A DNA stretch of 64,000 bases from JAAYOS01 sp050950785 (GTDB lineage Bacteria > Bacillota > Clostridia > Oscillospirales > JAAYOS01). Where the stretch lies: NCBI GenBank assembly GCA_050950785.1, contig JBMNIG010000013.1, positions 1 to 64,000 of the forward strand, given 5' to 3'. Position numbers and translations under genes: made by a program. Shown here piece by piece: positions 7,282 through 14,825 of this stretch (within the stretch, counting starts at the first letter, position 1; the number at the start of each line of letters is the position of its first letter). A model generated the notes under the pieces. It saw nothing but the letters and a program-made list of their open reading frames with translations. It did no database searches and was not told the origin of the DNA.

Positions 7282-8571
7282 TCAAGCTGCTGTATGCTTT
7301 GCTGCAAGCATTTGAGCGTGTTCCTGGGGGCTGCGTAACTGGTAAGGTTTCCTATCCCTTAGAACAGCAAAGATGATACAAACAAGCTTGCGCATAACAG
7401 CTCCCAAAGCTACTTTCTTAGGCTTACTCTGGCATTTTTGTTGGTAGAACTCCAGCAGCACAGGGTTGCAAGCTGTCTTATCCCGCTTGGTACGGATATT
7501 AGCAAGAGCAATTGTGAAAAGCACCCTGCGAAGCAGCCTTGAACCTCTCTTAGACATCTTGTTCCGTGTGCCGGTAAACTCTCCGGACTGCATGACAGAG
7601 GGGTCAACGCCGAAATAAGCAACCAGCTTGCCTGGCTTTTTAAAGGCTGAAAAGTCTCCAATCTCCGCAAGAATAGTAGCAGCAGAGAGAAGGCCTATAC
7701 CTGGCAGGCTCTGCAAAAGTTCAAGCGTCAATGCCAGCATGGGCATATCCTTCGCCATATCTTCAGCAATCAGTAGACGAATGGACTTAAGGACTTTCTC
7801 CAGGCTTTCTTCCAAGGTTTTGATCATGGAGATATATACGCCCAGCATAATAACATTTGAGACATTATGAATGCTCAGAGGTGCAAAATCTCTGGCCTTG
7901 GAGACCAGAAGCTCATACTTGGCAGTTGACCATTTGAGGCTTTTGCGGGATTTCTTCTGAATCAGTGAAATCAGCTTGTTCCTGTCAGCCTTAAGAATAT
8001 GGGCAGGAGTAGGATACTCCTCCAGGACAGCCATAGCAGCCTTTGAAAATATATTGGAGAAGACATCCTTGAAGTTAAGCATGAGTTGGTCAACAATACC
8101 GGTAAGCCTGTTTTTGTAGGCGGTAAGCTCATCACTCAGTTTGTAGTACTGGCGACATAGGCTCCTAAGGCACTCAATATCCTCATTGGGGATGTTGGTT
8201 GACTTAAGTTCCTGAAATCTATAGAGTAGGGCAATTTTCCGGGCATCCACTTTATCATTTTTCACTTTTCTGATTCCAATATTTTTGATAGAATCAGTTT
8301 GGATGGGGTTTGTTACCGAAACCTCAAATCCAGCTTTACAAAGTGAATGGAAAAGGATTTTGTGATAGTGCCCGGTGGATTCCATGACTATGAAAGGCCT
8401 TGAAGCAAAATCTTTTTCCGTTTTATTAAGCAATTCAACGGCTCTTTCAACGTCGGTATTGGAATCATGGTGAATCTTCATGCGGGCAACCACTTCATTG
8501 GTAGGAGAAAGAATCGCCATTTCACTGAAGAACTTACCCACATCAATTCCTGCAATGGGTCTGAAATTCAT
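7282..8571 (-). CDS. IS110-family transposase (RuvC-like DEDD plus Tnp20 domain)
   Basis: This 429-aa protein has the N-terminal RuvC-like domain with Asp10 (GIDVGK), Glu64 (VMESTGHYH) and the KNDKVDA motif carrying Asp106 and Asp109, which together form the DEDD tetrad. The C-terminal transposase-20 domain contains the helix-hairpin-helix SLPGIGLLSAATILAEIGD and the Ser-bearing segment NKMSKRGSRLLRR. The serine is the nucleophile in RNA-guided recombination by this family. Length is usual and no disruption is visible, so the element may be active. The roughly 290-bp upstream leader is where the guide (bridge) RNA is encoded in the IS110 subgroup. Confidence 0.95.
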   Translation of the reverse strand: MNFRPIAGIDVGKFFSEMAILSPTNEVVARMKIHHDSNTDVERAVELLNKTEKDFASRPFIVMESTGHYHKILFHSLCKAGFEVSVTNPIQTDSIKNIGIRKVKNDKVDARKIALLYRFQELKSTNIPNEDIECLRSLCRQYYKLSDELTAYKNRLTGIVDQLMLNFKDVFSNIFSKAAMAVLEEYPTPAHILKADRNKLISLIQKKSRKSLKWSTAKYELLVSKARDFAPLSIHNVSNVIMLGVYISMIKTLEESLEKVLKSIRLLIAEDMAKDMPMLALTLELLQSLPGIGLLSAATILAEIGDFSAFKKPGKLVAYFGVDPSVMQSGEFTGTRNKMSKRGSRLLRRVLFTIALANIRTKRDKTACNPVLLEFYQQKCQSKPKKVALGAVMRKLVCIIFAVLRDRKPYQLRSPQEHAQMLAAKHTAA

Positions 8572-8862
8572 TAAAATGCCTCCTTTTTAAGATTAATGGA
8601 CTTAAAAGCCTCCATTCCTTCCCATGTAAGCAAACAACCTTGCATGTGACACGAGGAACCAGCCAAAGAGCTGGCCTCAACCAGCCAAATCATGTAGACT
8701 TACCGGAATGGATAAATACTCTTTCTTACGGGTAATCGGCCCGCTAAGGTCCGTCCCAGGAGGTGAAACACTCACCTTCCAAGTCCGGAAGATATTATAC
8801 ATGATTGTCAAGGTTCAGGCCAACAGTTGCTGGCAAAATGGCTAAGATGTGAAGCCGGATGA
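8572..8862 (-). ncRNA. candidate IS110 bridge RNA (transposase leader)
   Basis: The leader between the transposase start and the outer inverted repeat has no open frame but several short stems: GGTGA/TCACC at 8762-8776, TTCC/GGAA at 8777-8790, TTACC/GGTAA at 8700-8735 and CCAG/CTGG at 8659-8674. IS110-subgroup elements are known to express a structured RNA from this position with two loops pairing to target and donor DNA. Here the assignment rests on position, length and stems only; I did not derive the loops. Confidence 0.4.
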
Positions 8863-8930
8863 TGTGCTTGATGTTTAGAAAAGAATGAAGTTTGAAGTGT
8901 TATGTTAACAATGAATTTTAATGGGTCGAA

Positions 8931-8970
8931 CAGTGGCTTCGGTCACTGATTTAATACAATATTAATTGTA
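8931..8970 (+). promoter_or_regulatory. paired inverted repeats upstream of the recombinase genes
   Basis: Two small palindromes lie 20-60 bases before the first intact recombinase start: CAGTG-8 bases-CACTG (8931-8948) and TACAAT-4 bases-ATTGTA (8955-8970). They could be an operator, a recombinase binding site or the residue of an attachment site. GGTGAG at 8978-8983 is the ribosome binding site for ATG 8988. Confidence 0.35.
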
Positions 8971-8987
8971 CAAGGCTGGTGAGATAA

Positions 8988-9419
8988 ATGAGCTATACAC
9001 CATTTGGCTACCGTATTGAAAACGGAAAAGCCGTAATTGATATAGAAGCTGCCGAGCAGATTAAGGCCTTGTTTCATTCCTATTTGTCCGGCGATTCCTT
9101 GGCTACGGCCGCAAAGAAAGCAGGCATAAACACTTACCATTCCGGTATCGGCAGAATGCTACGAAACCCCCGATACCTCGGTGATGAGTTTTATCCGCCG
9201 ATTATTGATCAGGACACTTTCAACACTGCCGAGGCGGAACGAATTATACGGGCGGAAAGACTCGGTCGTACCAAAAAGTTTAAACAAGGAAAAGAGGTCG
9301 TCTATCCTACCACCTTTCGCATGAAAGAGGGAACAGAAGAATTCGACGACCCATTCGGACAGGCGGAATACGCCTACAGTTTAATTGAAACGGAGGTGAA
9401 AAAGAATGGCAGTCAGTAA
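8988..9419 (+). CDS. short serine-recombinase accessory protein (recombinase domain only)
   Basis: This 143-aa product opens SYTPFGYRIENGKAVID and continues through IKALFHSYLSGDSLATAAKK and the GRMLRNPRYLGDEFYP segment. This corresponds to the 'Recombinase' DNA-binding domain of large serine recombinases without the catalytic N-terminal resolvase domain or the zinc ribbon. Such short forms occur as the middle gene of serine-recombinase triplets in clostridial mobile elements, so I read it as an intact accessory subunit and not as a fragment. Its last 14 bases overlap the start of the next recombinase, indicating coupled translation. Confidence 0.75.
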   Translation: MSYTPFGYRIENGKAVIDIEAAEQIKALFHSYLSGDSLATAAKKAGINTYHSGIGRMLRNPRYLGDEFYPPIIDQDTFNTAEAERIIRAERLGRTKKFKQGKEVVYPTTFRMKEGTEEFDDPFGQAEYAYSLIETEVKKNGSQ

Positions 9420-10974
9420 AAATGTCACCGTGATTCCGGCAAGGAAGCATGCTCGCAAGAGCAAGGATGAAGAAAAACCGAAACTACGCGTTGCTGCTTA
9501 CTGCCGTGTTTCCACAGACAGCGAGGAGCAGGCTACCAGCTATGACACACAGATTGAGCATTACACCGCCTACATACAAGGGCACCCCGACTGGGTGCTG
9601 GCGGGGATTTTTGCGGACGACGGTATTTCCGGCACCAACACCAAGAAACGCGAAGAATTTAACCGCATGATTGACGAGTGTATGGCCGGAAATATCGATA
9701 TGATCATTACAAAGTCCATCAGCCGCTTTGCTCGAAACACACTGGATTGTTTGAAATATATCCGACAACTTAAGGATAAGAACATCGCGGTCTATTTCGA
9801 GAAGGAAAATATAAACACAATGGATTCCAAAGGTGAGGTAATGATTACGATCATGGCCTCTCTCGCCCAGCAGGAAAGTCAGTCCTTAAGCCAGAATGTT
9901 AAGCTAGGCTTGCAATACCGATATCAGCAAGGTGAAATCCAAATCAACTGCGCCCGGTTTCTCGGTTATACCAAGGATGAAAACAAACACCTAGTGATTG
10001 TTCCCGAGGAAGCTGAAATTGTAAAACGCATCTACCGAGAATACCTTGAAGGCGCTAGTATGCTAAAGATAGCCCGTGGATTAGAAGATGATGGAATTTT
10101 AAACGGAGCAGGCAATGAAAGATGGCATACCAGCAATATAAACCACATCCTGCGAAACGAAAAATATATTGGGGATGCCCTTTTGCAGAAAACTTATACC
10201 GTTGACTTTCTCACAAAGAAACGCGTTAAGAACAACGGCATTGTTCCTCAATACTATGTAGAAAATAACCATGAGCCCATTATCCCGCGTGAAATTTTCA
10301 TGCAGGTGCAGGAAGAGCTTATCCGCCGCCGAATTGTACACACAAGTCCGAACGGAAAGGCCAGAACCTTCAGCAGCAACCACGTCTTCGCTCAGATAGT
10401 CATTTGCGGCAACTGTGGTGAAGTCTTCCGCAGGGTGCACTGGAATAACCGCGGGAAGAAATCCATCGTCTGGCGCTGTGTCAGTCGATTAGAAAATACA
10501 GGCTTGTTCTGCGATGCCCGCACGGTGCTGGAAAGCGCCATTGAGCAAGTACTGGTCACCGCTATTAATCAGACGCTCTGTGACAAGGACTCTTTCCTCA
10601 CCACGCTACGGGACAACATCGCCACTGTCATAAATAGAGAAAGCGACAAGGCCTTAGCGGATATCGATAAGCGGCTGGAGGAACTGCAAACGGAGCTTTT
10701 GAAACTGGCCACTTCTAATGCTGATTATGAGAAAGTTGGCGATGAGATTCAGCACCTGCGCGACCGAAAGCAAAAGCTACAGGTAGAAAACGCAAACCGG
10801 GATGAACTTAAAAAGCGGATTGCTGATATGAGCACATTCCTAAAGAAGCAATCCACCGCCCTCACCGAATATGATGAGCAACTTATCCGGCGGCTGATTG
10901 AGAAGGCGACAATCTATGAGGATAAGTTTACCGTGGAATTTAAGTCCGGCTTAACGGTGGATGTGAATGAATAG
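9406..10974 (+). CDS. large serine recombinase / integrase
   Basis: This 522-aa protein has the resolvase catalytic domain with nucleophile Ser36 in AAYCRVSTDSEEQ and the helix SRFARNTLD. The recombinase DNA-binding domain follows (NHILRNEKYIGDALL), then a zinc ribbon (ICGNCGEVFRR, later WRCVSR and FCDAR), a coiled coil (IDKRLEELQTELLKLA) and a C-terminal beta strand pair. All modules are present, so it should be functional. It overlaps the short recombinase by 14 bases and is followed at once by a hairpin terminator. It most likely mediates integration and excision of an element in this mobile block; the partners may be the short recombinase and the lost first member. Confidence 0.93.
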   Translation: MAVSKNVTVIPARKHARKSKDEEKPKLRVAAYCRVSTDSEEQATSYDTQIEHYTAYIQGHPDWVLAGIFADDGISGTNTKKREEFNRMIDECMAGNIDMIITKSISRFARNTLDCLKYIRQLKDKNIAVYFEKENINTMDSKGEVMITIMASLAQQESQSLSQNVKLGLQYRYQQGEIQINCARFLGYTKDENKHLVIVPEEAEIVKRIYREYLEGASMLKIARGLEDDGILNGAGNERWHTSNINHILRNEKYIGDALLQKTYTVDFLTKKRVKNNGIVPQYYVENNHEPIIPREIFMQVQEELIRRRIVHTSPNGKARTFSSNHVFAQIVICGNCGEVFRRVHWNNRGKKSIVWRCVSRLENTGLFCDARTVLESAIEQVLVTAINQTLCDKDSFLTTLRDNIATVINRESDKALADIDKRLEELQTELLKLATSNADYEKVGDEIQHLRDRKQKLQVENANRDELKKRIADMSTFLKKQSTALTEYDEQLIRRLIEKATIYEDKFTVEFKSGLTVDVNE

Positions 10975-10985
10975 AGTAAAAACGA

Positions 10986-11022
10986 GCAAGGCACTCTACG
11001 AAGTTAACGTAGGGTGTCTTGC
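10986..11022 (+). terminator. terminator after the recombinase operon
   Basis: A 15-bp stem with a GT mismatch (GCAAGGCACTCTACG against CGTAGGGTGTCTTGC) with a seven-base loop begins 11 bases after the recombinase stop and is followed by a short T run. It also lies downstream of the convergent metallophosphoesterase gene, so it may serve both. Confidence 0.75.
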
Positions 11023-11065
11023 TTTACATCAATACTATTGATGTCGCTATTTGTTGTAAGCGCGG

Positions 11066-12139
11066 TTATTGAGTTTTATTCGAAGCTTTTTTTATTCTAT
11101 CAAAGAATTCTTTAAAGATATCCTCATCACTCAGTAGGGTTTTTGCTGAAAATACACCTCTGCTATAACCATATTTCTTTTTCATACCATATGAATCGCT
11201 TGGTGTCACAAAGATATCGTCAATAAAGACATTTAATATATCTTTGACTAACTTAACGAGGCCATCTGAAGCTAAATCAACGTAACCCTTAAAGACCCCT
11301 CGGTACTTCTGATCTTGCCATTCTCCTGCAAGTATTTCAGAAATCTTCACGCTTTGATCTAAGGGACAATTTTCTATGACCATTAAAGCTTTGCTATTTT
11401 TTTGCTTAAAAGGATCAATAAACAGTCTCACGGTCTGTGCGATTGGGAATCCTATCCATGATAAATTAAGATTATTACCAATAAACTCACCAATAATGTA
11501 GCCTGTTGGCCATGCTTTGCCATCACCGTCCCATAACGAGTATAAATGACCCGGTCTGCCAATATGAGTATTTTCATCAATATTTATAATTAATGGTTTG
11601 TGAATATGACCTACAGCATAATATTTATAACCTAATTGCCTAGCTTTATGCTTTGGCAATTCACAAGGATGTGTTAAGAAGATTGCAGGTTTTTTTTGAG
11701 TGTAATTAGATAAGTTGTAAAAGTTCTGCAGAAATCCTTCTTGCTTTGATTCACAACTCATGCCATATACACAAAAGCTTAGAGATTCATCGTCTATAAT
11801 CTTTGGCTCTTCAAATATATAAAGGCCAGGTAAATTTCTTGTTCCTGCAATAAGTTTCTCTCGACTTACCTTGGTATCATGTTCGCCGAAAGTAATAAAA
11901 ACTTTACTGCCAAGCTCGACCCATTTATGTAAGTACGGAAGCAAGTTTTCAGTTGAATCAAGCTCTAAATCACCTGAAATGATAATTGCGCCGATTTGTT
12001 GGTTTGTAATAATTGAACTAATGCAATCTAAAATGCAGCACTTTATTTGATAATGGTTTAAGCCATCTTTACTGCTTTTCAAATGATTAGATTTGAAAAA
12101 GTGCAGGTCTGATATATGTAAAAACCTGTTTTCTCTCAT
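11066..12139 (-). CDS. SbcD/Mre11-like metallophosphoesterase, orphan
   Basis: The 357-aa product carries the calcineurin-type metal motifs in order: DLH (Asp11, His13), GD (56-57), GEHD (85-88), a metal-binding His157 in FLTHP, and GHIH (177-180). The third motif is normally GNHD; here Asn is Glu, an unusual change at a metal-bridging position. Residues after ~190 form a beta-rich cap as in DNA-repair nucleases of the SbcD group. The start at 12139 has AGGAG eight bases upstream. No SbcC-type ATPase is adjacent, so it may be a stand-alone phosphodiesterase or nuclease carried as mobile-element cargo. AT-rich codon use differs from the core genes to the right. Confidence 0.75.
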   Translation of the reverse strand: MRENRFLHISDLHFFKSNHLKSSKDGLNHYQIKCCILDCISSIITNQQIGAIIISGDLELDSTENLLPYLHKWVELGSKVFITFGEHDTKVSREKLIAGTRNLPGLYIFEEPKIIDDESLSFCVYGMSCESKQEGFLQNFYNLSNYTQKKPAIFLTHPCELPKHKARQLGYKYYAVGHIHKPLIINIDENTHIGRPGHLYSLWDGDGKAWPTGYIIGEFIGNNLNLSWIGFPIAQTVRLFIDPFKQKNSKALMVIENCPLDQSVKISEILAGEWQDQKYRGVFKGYVDLASDGLVKLVKDILNVFIDDIFVTPSDSYGMKKKYGYSRGVFSAKTLLSDEDIFKEFFDRIKKASNKTQ

Positions 12140-12163
12140 ATCGGCATCTCCTGAAGTTAACAA

Positions 12164-12537
12164 TTTAGTCTATCTGAAACCCTTTAACATCAACATCCAA
12201 CCTGACCACTCGCGGGGCTATGACATCTAACCTGACCACTTGACTATCAAATACCGCCCTTATGGACTTGTTTCCGCGAAGCGATATTTTCATGTTCTTC
12301 GCTCAATGGGTTTTGTGCCCATGTGTGCTGAAACCCTTGGTATATAAGGGTTATCAGCGCACTCAATCATTTTTCTTTGTTATCAATACTATCGTCTCAA
12401 CGTGAAGTTTTTAGGCTATTTCACACTTTTCAAAAATGTAGTAAGAATGCTGTGTTTATGGTAGTTTGATATCTATACTGTCCTCTCAAGAAATAAATCT
12501 CGATTAGGCTATTTACTTTTTTCACCGCTTTAGCTTA
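12164..12537. other. AT-rich spacer holding attachment-like repeat A
   Basis: No intact gene. It contains two ACATCYAACCTGACCACT units, two hairpins and a 14-codon relic of an rlmD gene end (all described under the repeat), then about 130 bases of AT-rich DNA in which I see nothing further. Confidence 0.6.
12193..12407. repeat. direct repeat A: TGACCAC units, hairpins and an rlmD 3'-end relic
   Basis: This block matches block B at 14544-14825 in direct orientation at roughly 80-85% by eye. It holds two 18-bp units (12193, 12223), the line ACTATCAAATACCG, a GGG/CCC hairpin before TGTGCTGAAA, and a second hairpin with AACCCTT/AAGGGTT arms. It then holds 14 minus-strand codons, HVETIVLITKKND-stop (12363-12404), which line up without gaps with HVECVTLMSRVKD-stop of the intact rlmD gene. 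Homology stops just upstream of the HVE codons, as expected for an attachment-site crossover there. Confidence 0.7.
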
Positions 12538-13050
12538 CTATAATTCGTCTTTTATAAATATTGCAGCAGATTGCTTTAATCTACCCGCCGTCATTTGTTG
12601 TGCAACTAAAAGGTTCTTATAATAGAAATTTTCTATTTGTAATAATGAATTCACATCACCTTGAAATAAAGTCTTATAGTTAAACAAATCATTCCCATAA
12701 GTGTAATTCGAGAATAGATTATCCTTACAATTCTTCAGATGATTTCCTCTCGCTTCCTTTAGAAATTTGTAGATTTCTTCAGACGATACATTGGCGTCCT
12801 GATTCACATATCCCACATAATCACAAGACCAAACAGGAATATTATTATCCTTATTATACACATATTCTACTCCGCTATAAGGATTAAACCCTCTATAAGA
12901 ATCTGTGAATATCATGTCGTCTATTTCAAGTTTGAAATCCCAATCATACAATACAGATTTTGTATATGGATTATATGAAGAATCTTTTAGTACATAACAT
13001 TCATACCTACCTTTTATAAGAATTTTTATTAGTTTTTCTTTTGAAATCAA
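12538..13050 (-). CDS. hypothetical protein, possibly DUF5680-related
   Basis: This 170-aa protein has a Tyr/Asn-rich, AT-rich composition. The central line GFNPYSGVEYVY followed by PVWSCDYVGYV resembles the core of DUF5680-type domains, where a similar loop ends in a W-x-x-x-Y-x-G motif. I hold that match loosely. An upstream in-frame codon exists at 13068, but AAAGGAG lies eight bases before TTG 13050, so I start there. The gene lies inside the 2.4-kb islet between repeats A and B and has no obvious partner. Role unknown. Confidence 0.6.
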   Translation of the reverse strand: MISKEKLIKILIKGRYECYVLKDSSYNPYTKSVLYDWDFKLEIDDMIFTDSYRGFNPYSGVEYVYNKDNNIPVWSCDYVGYVNQDANVSSEEIYKFLKEARGNHLKNCKDNLFSNYTYGNDLFNYKTLFQGDVNSLLQIENFYYKNLLVAQQMTAGRLKQSAAIFIKDEL

Positions 13051-13127
13051 TTCTACGTCTCCTTTCAAATAAATCCTGATTGTTTGCAGTAATCTACAAT
13101 TGCGAACTATTTCAATTCCTTAATTAT

Positions 13128-14049
13128 TTACTTCTTTGAACTGTATTTTTTACTTTTTTTCTGGTTACTATCTTCGCTTTTTATAACATTACTTCGTTGC
13201 TGTTTTTCAATCTGCACCGCTTGGAAAGTTTCCTTGGATATGATCGCCGGATTGTTACCCTCTGCCAGATAGTATGCATCATGCTTTCCGTTATCCAACA
13301 ACCGCACATTGCCCATATACTTTTCATTACTTAGCATTACGTCAATTGTTCTCTTGGGCCATGCAGCCTTTCGGTAGGCGATTTAATTCCTAGTCGTTCC
13401 AGTTCTTTCACAATTCCTAAAACACTCTTGCCTTGAAGATAGAGGTTAAATATCAATCGGACATTTTTCGCCTCTTTCTCATCAATTGCCAGATTACCAT
13501 CTACATCATTAAAATACCCATAACATTTTCTATTATATAACTTTGAGGTCCCTTGTGCAGCACGTTGTTTGATACCCCACTTAATATTGTCGCCACGTGA
13601 TTTATTCTCTGCCTGAGTAATTGACTCGATAATTGAAATCATCAATTCGTCATCTATATCGGCTGTATTTAGCGCTTCCTGGTCAAATATGACTGGAACG
13701 CCAAGAACCTTTAGCTGGTTCAACGCCTCCAAAACTTCCACGGTATCCCGGCCAAATCTGCTAATATTCTTGCTTAGTATAATTTCAATATTACTAGACT
13801 TACAATCATTTAGCATACGATTAAACTCTTTACGAGAAGAACCTGTCTTGCTTGAAGCAATATCTATATACACATCTACCAATAACCATTTGGGATTAAC
13901 TGCTGTCATTCTTGTTAGCGCTGAAACTTGGGCGGTAAGATTTTCAACTGGTCAGCACTGTTTGTACTCACACGACAGTAAATTCCTACGCGCTTTTCTC
14001 GTTTCGTAGGCAATGGTGGAATATAGTGTATTCTTTTATTGTCAGCCAC
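13128..14049 (-). pseudogene. serine recombinase with two frameshifts
   Basis: Reading from GTG 14049 (GGAGG seven bases upstream), the protein begins VADNKRIHYIPPLPTKREKR and carries the catalytic segment VGIYCRVSTNSADQLK. Losing one A in an A-run near 13950 throws it out of frame. It resumes with LTAQVSALTRMTAVNP and runs through SKNISRFGRDTVEVLEAL. A second one-base loss near 13375 (ACCGAAAGG where ACCGGAAAGG is expected) shifts it again, and it ends after MLSNEKYMGNVRLLDNGKHD. Repaired, it would be about 306 aa with resolvase and recombinase domains but no zinc ribbon. It may have been the integrase of the islet between repeats A and B. Confidence 0.8.
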
Positions 14050-14147
14050 GATGAAACCTCCTTGGTTTTAAGTCCATCAATAGATTGGAATTTGTCTACT
14101 TTATTAGATGCGTTTAAGCTTGCTTACCGATTATTTAGACTACACGA

Positions 14148-14372
14148 CTAATCTGAAAATTGTTGAAATAAATTTTCAAGTTCATCTTTATTGTAAATAT
14201 TTCCATCACTCCTGAATTTTTCAATTCTAACATCATTATCAGCAAACTCAATTTCCCAGCGTTCTCCCGGCACAGAAACCTCAACCATAATGTATTCATC
14301 ATTACATTTATCAAGTTTATAATAAATTGATGCTTCTTCTAAATGATTTAAAAAATCGATTAGCTTTGTCAC
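14148..14372 (-). CDS. small acidic protein, immunity-like
   Basis: The 74-aa product has a helix (KLIDFLNHLEEASIYYKL), a beta sheet with the line SVPGERWEIEF, and an acidic tail RIEKFRSDGNIYNKDELENL. Very similar short proteins are common in polymorphic-toxin and mobile-element regions, where they are suspected immunity or orphan immunity factors. No toxin gene is visible here. It starts at GTG 14372 with AAGGTG seven bases upstream. Function is uncertain. Confidence 0.6.
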   Translation of the reverse strand: MTKLIDFLNHLEEASIYYKLDKCNDEYIMVEVSVPGERWEIEFADNDVRIEKFRSDGNIYNKDELENLFQQFSD

Positions 14373-14543
14373 ATTATTTCACCTTCCATAATAATAAATT
14401 ATCTGAAATTCAAAATCAGATTTTCAAATTGCTTTATGTCCCTATAAAAGTGAATTAGTCTTTCCATTCAACACCCTGACTAATAAACATATTAACATAT
14501 TTCAGTTATGTTGGTTAGCCTATTCAACAACCTTTTTACTGCC

Positions 14544-14825
14544 ACATCCAACCTGACCACACAACCTCAAAAACTTCCGAAAAAACATCTAACCTGACCA
14601 CTCGCGAAGGCTGACATCTAACCCGACCACTCACCGAGCACTGACATCTAACCTGACCACTTAACTATCAAATACGGCCTTTATGGACTTGTTCCCGCGA
14701 AGCGATATTTTCATGTTTTTCGTCTGGTGGGTTTCATACCCATGTGTGCTGAAAGCGTTGATATATAAGGGTTTTCAGCTCTCTCAATCTTTTACCCTCG
14801 ACATCAATGTAACGCACTCAACGTG
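14544..14825. repeat. direct repeat B: TGACCAC units, hairpins and the rlmD 3' end
   Basis: Four copies of ACATCYAACCYGACCAC (14544, 14585, 14614, 14644; the last three 29-30 bases apart) are followed by the same hairpin-rich DNA as repeat A and by the last codons of the intact rlmD gene (stop at 14784-14786). The GGG/CCC hairpin arms at 14728-14742 differ in sequence from those of A, but pairing is kept. The two repeats enclose 2.4 kb with a broken recombinase, the layout expected of an integrated islet. Confidence 0.7.

Larger units (their letters stand above)
7260..8878 (-). mobile_element. IS110-family insertion sequence (limits approximate)
   Basis: The element consists of one transposase gene with a short 3' flank and a long noncoding 5' leader. 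I set the limits at an imperfect inverted repeat, CTGAACATCAAGTACA at 7260-7275 and TGTGCTTGATGTTTAG at 8863-8878 (14 of 16 positions match when one is inverted). True ends of IS110 elements can lie a few bases to tens of bases beyond such repeats, and this family makes no clear target duplication. The insertion separates the recombinase remnant from the recombinase pair. A 10-bp palindrome (CACCTAGGTG, 7201-7210) lies just outside the left end. Confidence 0.6.

Noticed and set aside
8988..9419. The short recombinase gene as a simple truncated pseudogene
   Set aside because: It has its own ribosome binding site, a complete domain and a coupled overlap with the next gene; similar short genes recur in recombinase triplets.
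14585..14661. CRISPR-like array of ACATCYAACCYGACCAC units
   Set aside because: Repeats are only 17-18 bp with ~12-bp intervals, three to four units, and no cas genes nearby; protein-binding repeats fit better.
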